Part shown: positions 1 to 5,204 of the stretch, piece after piece
Layout: each line of letters begins with the position of its first letter
Numbering within the stretch: position 1 is the stretch's first letter
From: Rhodospirillaceae bacterium
GTDB taxonomy: Bacteria > Pseudomonadota > Alphaproteobacteria > Rhodospirillales > Magnetovibrionaceae
DNA: 15,514 nucleotides
Direction: 5' to 3'
Assembly: GCA_029883045.1 (NCBI GenBank)
Contig: JAOUJU010000011.1
Location: forward strand, 1 to 15,514
The notes under the pieces: generated by a model
The model's database searches: none
The model's input: only the letters and a program-made list of their open reading frames with translations
What the model was told of the DNA's origin: nothing
Program-made: the position numbers and the translations under genes

Positions 1-370
1 CCCAGTCTTCGGCCACCACTTTTAATAAAAAATCGGTTTCCCCGGCTAACATGTGGCATTCGCGCACCTCGGCCCACGAACGAACTAATTCTTCAAACGC
101 CTCTAAATCGGTTTCCGCCTGACTGGCAAGGCCAACGTGGGCAAATACGGTAACGTTGTAGCCCATGGCACGGGCATTGATATCGGCATGAAACCCGTTA
201 ATGAAGCCCGATTCTTCCAGTGCGCGCACCCTTCTCAGGCACGGTGGGGCAGAAATTCCGGCCCTTTTGGCCAATTCGACGTTAGTCATGCGCCCGTCTT
301 CTTGCAGATCGTGCAAGATGCGGACGTCAATTTTGTCTAATTTTACTTTTGAATCGGTTTTATTGCTCAA
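1..370 (-). CDS. Lrp/AsnC family transcriptional regulator (C-terminus cut by window edge)
   Basis: Reading the minus strand from 370 gives 123 residues with no stop before the window edge; the family is usually about 150-160 residues, so roughly the last 30 are missing. Residues 11-60 form the winged helix-turn-helix (LDKIDVRILHDLQ, then ELAKRAGISAPPCLRRV). From about residue 70 the effector-binding RAM domain begins, and GETDFLLKV near residues 109-117 is its typical ligand-loop motif. The start is a TTG at 368-370, chosen because GGGAG lies 6 bases upstream and no ATG or GTG precedes it in frame. Such proteins bind DNA as dimers or octamers and often sense amino acids; the effector cannot be read here. 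It is divergent from trxB across 170 bases, so it may control itself, trxB, or both. Confidence 0.9.
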   Translation of the reverse strand, partial: MSNKTDSKVKLDKIDVRILHDLQEDGRMTNVELAKRAGISAPPCLRRVRALEESGFINGFHADINARAMGYNVTVFAHVGLASQAETDLEAFEELVRSWAEVRECHMLAGETDFLLKVVAEDW

Positions 371-391
371 GGTTTTCTCCCTGTCAGAGTA

Positions 392-418
392 ATTATATTA
401 CAATACTCCGCCGGGCAA
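392..418 (-). promoter_or_regulatory. possible promoter of the Lrp/AsnC gene
   Basis: On the minus strand a perfect TATAAT (397-392) is preceded by TTGCCC (418-413) with a short 15-base spacer. This would place the transcript start about 15 bases before the TTG start codon. The -10 match is good but the spacing is not, so this is a tentative call. Confidence 0.3.
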
Positions 419-440
419 GCACAAAGGCTAGACAGCCCCC

Positions 441-469
441 TTGCGCAAGAAGGGTTGGGTTTCTATCTT
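441..469 (+). promoter_or_regulatory. possible trxB promoter
   Basis: TTGCGC (441-446) and TATCTT (464-469) are separated by 17 bases and would start a transcript near 476, leaving a leader of about 65 bases before trxB. Each box matches four of six consensus bases. The -35 box lies inside the palindrome CTTGCGCAAG (440-449), which could be a regulator site. Weak evidence. Confidence 0.3.
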
Positions 470-540
470 TGTTGCCAATCAAGGCGGTATAGCCCGCTTT
501 CGGCCATTAAATTCTTAGATTTTGAAAGACCATAAAAACA

Positions 541-1500
541 ATGCCAACCACCAGCCATTCAAAAGTACTTGTTATTGGTTCCGGCCCTGCCGGTTACACC
601 GCCGCCATCTATGCAGCCCGTGCAAGCCTAGAGCCAACATTGGTTCGCGGCATGCAACCGGGTGGGCAGCTAACAATAACCACCGACGTTGAAAATTACC
701 CCGGTTTTGCCGAACCCATCGAGGGGCCATGGCTGATGGAACAAATGGAAGGGCAAGCTAGAAATGTCGGTACCAATATAATTGACGATGTAATTGTTGA
801 AACCGATTTATCCAAACGCCCATTTACCGCCAAGGGTGATTCGGGAAATATATATACCGCCGATACGGTAATTATTTCGACAGGTGCATCGGCCAAATGG
901 CTAGGAATGGATTCAGAACAAGCGCTAATGGGTATGGGTGTTTCGGCCTGTGCCACGTGCGATGGGTTTTTCTATCGTGGCAAAGAAGTGGCCGTGGTTG
1001 GTGGTGGCAACACCGCAGTCGAAGAAGCAATTTATCTTACTAACCATGCGTCCAAGGTAACCCTTATTCATCGCCGTGATGAACTGCGCGCGGAAAAAAT
1101 TATGCAAGATCGTCTTTTTAAAAATCCCAAAATAGAAATGCTATGGGATAGCGTACCGGATGAAATTCTTTCTGCCCCATCCCCAGTTCCCGGAATGCCA
1201 GCAGGCGTAACCGGAATGCGGGTAAAAAATGTAAAAACAGGCGAAATGTCAGAAATAAAAGTAGACGGCGTGTTTATTGCCATTGGTCACAAACCCAATA
1301 CCGATATTTTCAAAGACCAAGTATCAATGGATGATGAGGGCTATATTGAAACTACGCCCGGCAGCACAGCAACTAACATTCCCGGCGTATTTGCCGCAGG
1401 TGATGTGCAGGATAAAACCTATCGCCAAGCCGTAACTGCGGCTGGCACTGGGTGCATGGCGGCCCTTGAAGCGGAACGGTTTTTAGCTGAAATTGAATAA
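541..1500 (+). CDS. trxB: thioredoxin reductase (NADPH)
   Basis: This 319-residue flavoprotein passes electrons from NADPH through FAD to thioredoxin in the cytoplasm, supporting ribonucleotide reductase and repair of oxidised proteins. The FAD-binding GSGPAGYTAAIYAARA lies at about residues 13-28. The redox-active pair is CATC (C137, C140), directly followed by D141. GGGNTA (154-159) and the HRRDELR stretch after it bind NADPH, and GVFAAGD (282-288) closes the FAD site. Length and motif order match the low-molecular-weight bacterial enzymes. The ATG at 541 has only a weak upstream purine stretch (GAAAG at 524-528), but the protein start fits the family. The LysR gene follows within about 60 bases on the same strand, so the two are probably co-transcribed. 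Confidence 0.98.
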   Translation: MPTTSHSKVLVIGSGPAGYTAAIYAARASLEPTLVRGMQPGGQLTITTDVENYPGFAEPIEGPWLMEQMEGQARNVGTNIIDDVIVETDLSKRPFTAKGDSGNIYTADTVIISTGASAKWLGMDSEQALMGMGVSACATCDGFFYRGKEVAVVGGGNTAVEEAIYLTNHASKVTLIHRRDELRAEKIMQDRLFKNPKIEMLWDSVPDEILSAPSPVPGMPAGVTGMRVKNVKTGEMSEIKVDGVFIAIGHKPNTDIFKDQVSMDDEGYIETTPGSTATNIPGVFAAGDVQDKTYRQAVTAAGTGCMAALEAERFLAEIE

Positions 1501-1558
1501 CCACCAAACCCCGTAATTGTTCGGGGTGGGGGCGAGCAAACTGAAAGCGTGGGAATTG

Positions 1559-2485
1559 ATGGATCGCATTCGCGAACTGGATACGGGAATTTTAGATTGG
1601 GATAAATTACGCGTGTTCCACGCGGTGGCCGAAGCAGGTAGCTTTACCCACGCGGGGGAAACGTTAAATCTTTCACAGTCTGCGGTTTCACGCCAGATAA
1701 GCACACTAGAAGAAACCATTGGGGTAATGCTTTTTCATCGTCATGCCCGTGGCCTTATGCTGACCGAACAAGGCGAAGTTTTGGCGCGCACTACCAGCGA
1801 TTTTTTTTCCAAACTTTCGTTTACCACCGCCCAAATGCGCGATTCAAAAGAACGTCCGTGGGGGCCATTGCGCGTAACCACTACCGTGGCTTACGGTTCC
1901 ATCTGGCTGACCCCGCGGATAAAAGATTTTCTTGAGGCCTACCCAGAAATAGATTTATCGCTGGTGCTAACCGATGATGAATTAGATCTTTCCATGCGCC
2001 AGGCAGATGTGGCAATTCGCGTACGCCCACCAACCCAACCAGACTTAATCCAGCGCCAATTAATGAAGGTGCATTACCGCATTTATGCTTCGCCGGAATA
2101 CCTAAAAAAATATGGCATGCCGACTACGCCCGACCAATTAGATGATCATCGCCTAATTGTTTATGGCGAGGATGCGGTCCCGCCGGTATCTAATCTCAAC
2201 TGGCTTTTGGAATTAGGCCAAACCAAGGTGGAACGCCGGGCGGCATTAAAGGTTAATAATATTTACGGTATTTTTCGTGCGGTTCGAAGCGGGCTGGGCA
2301 TTGGCGCGCTGCCCGATTACATGAGCCGCGATGCAAAAAATCTGGTTCGGGTGCTGCCGGAAATAGAGGGTCCCAGCTTCGATACCTACTTTGCCTACCC
2401 GGAAGAGCTAAAACAGTCCAAGCGAATTGGTGTATTTCGTGATTTCCTAATTAACCGTATCAGGCAAGATATGCTGGAAAGCTAG
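1559..2485 (+). CDS. LysR-family transcriptional regulator (LsrB/VtlR-like by context)
   Basis: From the ATG at 1559 this is 308 residues. The N-terminal winged helix-turn-helix covers about residues 13-72 (LDWDKLRVFHAVAEAGSFTH, then LNLSQSAVSRQISTLE). The rest is a periplasmic-binding-protein-like effector domain, including the segment GPLRVTTTVAYGS. I preferred ATG 1559, with GTGGGA just upstream, over the TTG at 1517, which would add 14 residues lacking the look of conserved sequence. The order Lrp, trxB, LysR matches what I recall for rhizobial lsrB/vtlR loci; those regulators control oxidative-stress genes and AbcR small RNAs. Paired small-RNA candidates follow directly downstream here. 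The protein has no cysteine at all, so it cannot sense redox by its own thiols. The orthology is inferred from context and overall sequence, not tested. Confidence 0.93.
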   Translation: MDRIRELDTGILDWDKLRVFHAVAEAGSFTHAGETLNLSQSAVSRQISTLEETIGVMLFHRHARGLMLTEQGEVLARTTSDFFSKLSFTTAQMRDSKERPWGPLRVTTTVAYGSIWLTPRIKDFLEAYPEIDLSLVLTDDELDLSMRQADVAIRVRPPTQPDLIQRQLMKVHYRIYASPEYLKKYGMPTTPDQLDDHRLIVYGEDAVPPVSNLNWLLELGQTKVERRAALKVNNIYGIFRAVRSGLGIGALPDYMSRDAKNLVRVLPEIEGPSFDTYFAYPEELKQSKRIGVFRDFLINRIRQDMLES

Positions 2486-2514
2486 AAAACAGCTCTATTC
2501 TTCCACTTATTAGC

Positions 2515-2531
2515 TATGCATGGAACGCATA
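2515..2531 (+). promoter_or_regulatory. candidate LysR-type binding site (T-N11-A dyad)
   Basis: TATGC (2515-2519) and GCATA (2527-2531) form a perfect inverted repeat with a 7-base centre. Within it T2517 and A2529 give the T-N11-A arrangement typical of LysR recognition sites. Its centre (2523) lies about 66 bases before the predicted start of the first small RNA, the usual place for a LysR activator site. It begins 30 bases after the LysR stop. No T-run follows, so it is not a terminator. T-N11-A motifs also occur by chance; the dyad and its position make this one stand out. Confidence 0.45.
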
Positions 2532-2551
2532 TCTGGGTCATCAAACCAGTA

Positions 2552-2581
2552 TTAGTCCTGCTTGGAGCTTATCCCTATATT
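2552..2581 (+). promoter_or_regulatory. possible promoter of the first small RNA
   Basis: TATATT (2576-2581) is a fair -10 box. The -35 region is poor, the best being TTAGTC (2552-2557) at an 18-base spacing. A weak -35 fits a promoter that needs an activator, consistent with the LysR-type dyad upstream. The predicted start is near 2589, just before the first hairpin. Confidence 0.4.
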
Positions 2582-2588
2582 CTTTGTC

Positions 2589-2787
2589 AGAAGGTACCCA
2601 ATGATGGTACCTGAAGCTTCCGGCCTACCAAAATAATCCGGAAGCAGGGTTCCCGGTCTTCCTGACTTTCCTATCTCCCCCCTCCCCCCCAAGGGAATAA
2701 GGAAAACCGGTTGAACCCCACACTCTCCAAAGGTGTGAAGCCTCCCTGTTAGACTCGCCGGGCCCTTTTTAGGGTCCGGTTTTTTTT
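2589..2787 (+). ncRNA. candidate small RNA 1 with C/U-rich anti-Shine-Dalgarno loops
   Basis: About 199 bases fold into a series of clear hairpins. They are AGGTACC with GGTACCT (2592-2598/2606-2612) and GCTTCCGG with CCGGAAGC (2616-2623/2638-2645). Next is a long hairpin built from GGGTTC/GAACCC (2647-2652/2713-2718) and CCGGT/ACCGG (2653-2657/2706-2710), whose loop holds TCTCCCCCCTCCCCCCC (2674-2690). Then comes CACAC/GTGTG (2719-2723/2733-2737) with TCTCC in the loop. An exposed CCTCCCT (2741-2747) and a strong terminator follow. CCUCCC is complementary to Shine-Dalgarno GGGAGG, so the RNA probably binds mRNAs at their ribosome binding sites, as AbcR and Rhodobacter cuckoo-type RNAs do. 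No open reading frame explains the stretch. Ends are inferred from the -10 box and terminator. Family membership is not established. Confidence 0.7.
2758..2787 (+). terminator. intrinsic terminator of small RNA 1
   Basis: CCGGGCCCT (2758-2766) pairs with AGGGTCCGG (2771-2779) over nine base pairs, one of them G-U, with a four-T loop. Eight T residues follow (2780-2787). It is a textbook intrinsic terminator on the plus strand and would also stop read-through from trxB and the LysR gene. Confidence 0.93.
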
Positions 2788-2859
2788 GTGATTAATTTAG
2801 GACTACCGCACTGATAATAAACAATTTATTTTTATTTAGAAAAATTTTAAAAAACCCTC

Positions 2860-2888
2860 TAGACATAAGATTAGTTTTTCCTTATATA
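2860..2888 (+). promoter_or_regulatory. likely sigma-70 promoter of the second small RNA
   Basis: TAGACA (2860-2865, five of six matches to TTGACA) and TATATA (2883-2888) are separated by exactly 17 bases in an AT-rich stretch. The start would be near 2895, three bases before the first hairpin of the second RNA. This is clearly a better core promoter than that of the first RNA. Confidence 0.6.
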
Positions 2889-2894
2889 AGCATT

Positions 2895-3057
2895 ATACGA
2901 TGTACCAGTTACATCGAAGCTGCGGCTCGGGCCACCTCCCCCATCTCCCCCAGGCCCCGTCGCAGTTAAATAAAGATTTCATTATCTCCCCCAGATTATG
3001 AAGTCCTCCCTAAAGACTAAGCCGGGCATACCCCCTACAGGGTTGCCCGGCTTTTTT
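2895..3057 (+). ncRNA. candidate small RNA 2, related to small RNA 1
   Basis: About 163 bases with the same plan as the first RNA. The 5' hairpin is CGATGTA/TACATCG (2898-2904/2910-2916). The second hairpin uses CTGCG/CGCAG (2920-2924/2961-2965) and CGGGCC/GGCCCCG (2928-2933/2953-2959), and its loop is ACCTCCCCCATCTCCCCCA (2934-2952). The third pairs 2978-2987 with 2993-3002, with one T-T mismatch and a loop of five C. Then AGTC/GACT (3002-3005/3015-3018) displays CTCCCTAAA, followed by the terminator. Four CTCCC motifs thus sit in loops, suited to pairing with Shine-Dalgarno sequences. The 3' part (GAAG, CCTCCCT, GACT, GCCGGGC) matches that of the first RNA, so the two look like duplicated genes. 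Ends are inferred. Confidence 0.75.
3020..3057 (+). terminator. intrinsic terminator of small RNA 2
   Basis: GCCGGGCA (3021-3028) pairs with TGCCCGGC (3044-3051), extended by A3020 with T3052 and by an inner ACCC/GGGT pairing (3030-3033/3040-3043). Six T residues follow (3052-3057), then further T-rich sequence. It is strong on the plus strand; the opposite strand has no T-run after the stem, so it does not obviously serve aatA. Confidence 0.93.
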
Positions 3058-3103
3058 CTTTTTGATTTTTCTTATAAAAAAATAATTACTTAGCTTACTT
3101 CAT

Positions 3104-4306
3104 TTATTTCAGCGCCGCACAGGCCCGCTGGATGCGAGTGCAGGCTTCAACCAAGCTTTCGGTGGCCGTTGCATAAGAAATCCGAAAATATGGGCTAAGA
3201 CCAAAAGCCGCACCGTGAACCGTGGCCACGCCCTCGGCTTCCAACAAATATGTAACAAAGTCTTCGTCGGTTTTTATCTCTTTTCCCTCAGGCGTTTTTT
3301 TACCGATAGCGCCCGCACAACTAGGATAAACATAAAATGCGCCCTCAGGGGTTGCGCAGGTAATGCCCTGGGCTTTATTGAGCATTTCAACCACAATATC
3401 GCGACGTTCTTTGAATATGGCGTTGCGTTCAGCCAAAAACGAATGATCGCCATTAAGGGCTGCCACTGCTGCGGCTTGGGAAACCGCGGCCGTATGGCTG
3501 GTTGATTGTGATTGCACCATGTTCATAGATTTAATTATTTCAAGCGGTCCCGCAGCGTAACCTACACGCCAGCCAGTCATGGCATACGCTTTAGAAACAC
3601 CATTTAATGTAAGGGTCCGGTTCATCAAACCGGGCTCAACCTGGGCCGGGGTAACAAATTTAAAATCGTCATAAACGATGAATTCGTACATATCATCAGC
3701 CATCACCCAGACATGGGGATGTTTCATTAATACATCGGTTAGTGCCTTCATTTCGGCGTGCGAATAAGCAGCGCCCGTGGGGTTAGATGGTGAATTCAAT
3801 ATAAGCCATTTAGTTTTTGCCGTTATGGCCGCTTCTAGGGCCGCAGGTTTTAGTTTGAAATTATCTTCAACCGGGCAATCAACAAACACCGGGGTCCCTT
3901 CGGCTAAAAGCGCTATATCGGGGTATGACACCCAATAAGGTGCAGGGATAATTACTTCATCGCCGGGGTCTAAGGTGGCAATCAGGGCATTATAAATGGT
4001 TTGTTTGCCGCCACAGCCAACGGTTATTTGCTCAGGGGTATATTCAAGACCGTTATCACGTTTCAGTTTTGCACAAATAGCCTCGCGTAATTCCTTGGTG
4101 CCGGCAACGGCGGTATATTTTGTGGCGCCTGCGTCAATGGCTAACTTGGCCGCAGTTTTTATATGATCAGGGGTATCAAAATCGGGCTCACCTGCACCTA
4201 GGCCGATTACATCACGTCCTGCGGCTTTTAATTCTGCAGCTTTAGTTGATACGGCAATAGTGGGGGATGGCTTGATATTGGAAAGTCTTTTTGCAATGAA
4301 CGACAT
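3104..4306 (-). CDS. aatA: aspartate aminotransferase (class I, PLP-dependent)
   Basis: This 400-residue enzyme interconverts aspartate plus 2-oxoglutarate with oxaloacetate plus glutamate, linking the TCA cycle to amino-acid synthesis. GAGEPDFDTP (38-46) and YTAVAGTKELR (64-74) mark the Ib subgroup of aspartate aminotransferases. SNPTG (174-178) carries the PLP-contacting asparagine and MADDMYEF (202-209) the aspartate and tyrosine. SKAYAMTGWRVGY (238-250) contains the Schiff-base lysine K239. PYFRISYA near residue 377 holds the arginine that binds the substrate carboxylate. Length is normal. Some members of this subgroup also act on prephenate, which the sequence alone does not decide. The start has only a weak AGAGA upstream. 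The methyltransferase gene lies 53 bases upstream on the same strand, so they may share a transcript. Confidence 0.95.
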   Translation of the reverse strand: MSFIAKRLSNIKPSPTIAVSTKAAELKAAGRDVIGLGAGEPDFDTPDHIKTAAKLAIDAGATKYTAVAGTKELREAICAKLKRDNGLEYTPEQITVGCGGKQTIYNALIATLDPGDEVIIPAPYWVSYPDIALLAEGTPVFVDCPVEDNFKLKPAALEAAITAKTKWLILNSPSNPTGAAYSHAEMKALTDVLMKHPHVWVMADDMYEFIVYDDFKFVTPAQVEPGLMNRTLTLNGVSKAYAMTGWRVGYAAGPLEIIKSMNMVQSQSTSHTAAVSQAAAVAALNGDHSFLAERNAIFKERRDIVVEMLNKAQGITCATPEGAFYVYPSCAGAIGKKTPEGKEIKTDEDFVTYLLEAEGVATVHGAAFGLSPYFRISYATATESLVEACTRIQRACAALK

Positions 4307-4359
4307 ATTTTTTATTTTCTCTGTTTGTTGTTAAATTGATTAAATGAATAAATTGAGAA

Positions 4360-5085
4360 TTAGGCTTTGCGTTTATCAAAAACAGCAGCGTAATGATACG
4401 GCGGCAGTTCAACAACCCCGTGCAAGCGAAAACCAGCATCAGAAGCTAGGTCAATAACTTGATCTGGGGTCATTCTGCTTGCGGTTTCCGGCCCGCGGGG
4501 TTGGCCCAAAACCGTAGTCTCGCTTTTAGGGCGATGGTGCCAGTTAATAACGGCAAACTTGCCGCCCGGCATCAAGGTTGAATAAATTTCGCGCATAAAT
4601 TCTTTTTTGTTTTCCGCCCCATGAAAGGTATTGGCAATAAAGATAAAATTAGGAACCCGCGGAAGGCGCCCGGCAATAGCGCGGGCATCGCTTTCTAGCC
4701 AGTCTATTGCATCTGGTGCAATGCCAGCCGTGCGTGCGCGGGCCTTGGCCAGATTTAACATATGTGGGTCAATATCCATGGCCATTACCCGGCCCGTACG
4801 CCCAACAATATTGCAAAGTGGAACGGTAAAATGGCCATCACCGCAGCATAGATCGAGAACCGAATCGCCGAAATCCACCCCAATGCGCCTTAGCACCTCT
4901 TCAGGGTCTGGCCACAGTGCCTGCCACCAATCGCCATCAGGCATTGTGGTTGCGGCAAATTTGCCTAGGGCTAAACTAGGGTCATTGTTTGAATTGTTAT
5001 TGCTCATATTCATGATCTTATAATTTATGTTGTCCTGTTTGTTGCTGCTACGTTTATTTGCTATTAACCCACAAATACCACTCAT
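4360..5085 (-). CDS. class I SAM-dependent methyltransferase, substrate unknown
   Basis: This 241-residue protein has a Rossmann-type methyltransferase fold. Motif I is VLDLCCGDGHF (76-86), the acidic residue that binds the SAM ribose is D104 in MAMDID (101-106), and LMPGGKFAVINWHH (171-184) is the post-motif strand seen in UbiE and type-11 families. DWWQALWPDPE (52-62) before motif I looks like a substrate or lid segment. No signal peptide or membrane segment is evident. The substrate cannot be deduced, and the aspartate aminotransferase downstream gives no clear hint. The start at 5085 is supported by GAGGG just upstream. However, residues 1-24 look unconserved and M25 (5013) or M27 (5007) are alternatives. 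The GAGGG is also buried in a hairpin, described separately. Confidence 0.85.
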   Translation of the reverse strand: MSGICGLIANKRSSNKQDNINYKIMNMSNNNSNNDPSLALGKFAATTMPDGDWWQALWPDPEEVLRRIGVDFGDSVLDLCCGDGHFTVPLCNIVGRTGRVMAMDIDPHMLNLAKARARTAGIAPDAIDWLESDARAIAGRLPRVPNFIFIANTFHGAENKKEFMREIYSTLMPGGKFAVINWHHRPKSETTVLGQPRGPETASRMTPDQVIDLASDAGFRLHGVVELPPYHYAAVFDKRKA

Positions 5086-5089
5086 TTAA

Positions 5090-5116
5090 GCCCTCGCCAA
5101 GAAATGATGCGAGGGC
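5090..5116 (-). promoter_or_regulatory. hairpin covering the methyltransferase ribosome binding site
   Basis: GCCCTCGC (5090-5097) and GCGAGGGC (5109-5116) are perfectly complementary with an 11-base loop. In the minus-strand transcript the 3' arm holds GAGGG and is followed by TTAA and the ATG at 5085, so the stem would hide the ribosome binding site. On the plus strand the stem is followed by AAGTTTTT and could be a terminator, but no plus-strand gene lies directly before it. Confidence 0.5.
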
Positions 5117-5204
5117 AAGTTTTTCCCCAAATACCCCTTTTGCACAGTGTGGGGGCCTTGGGGGGCTTGCGAACGTTTGAGCGGCAGTGCAAAACTATGC
5201 CCTC

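Noticed and set aside
1517..1558. TTG start that would lengthen the LysR protein by 14 residues
   Set aside because: A rare start codon and unconserved residues, against an ATG with an upstream purine-rich site at 1559; not fully excluded.
2515..2531. Inverted repeat after the LysR stop read as a terminator
   Set aside because: Only five base pairs and no T-run follows; a regulator site fits better.
4631..5023. 130-codon open frame on the plus strand inside the methyltransferase gene
   Set aside because: It is the antisense shadow of a gene with clear SAM-binding motifs; no family features of its own.
5171..5185. Possible LexA box before uvrB
   Set aside because: Only one half-site (GAAC at 5171) fits the alphaproteobacterial GAAC-N7-GAAC pattern; the second half is missing.
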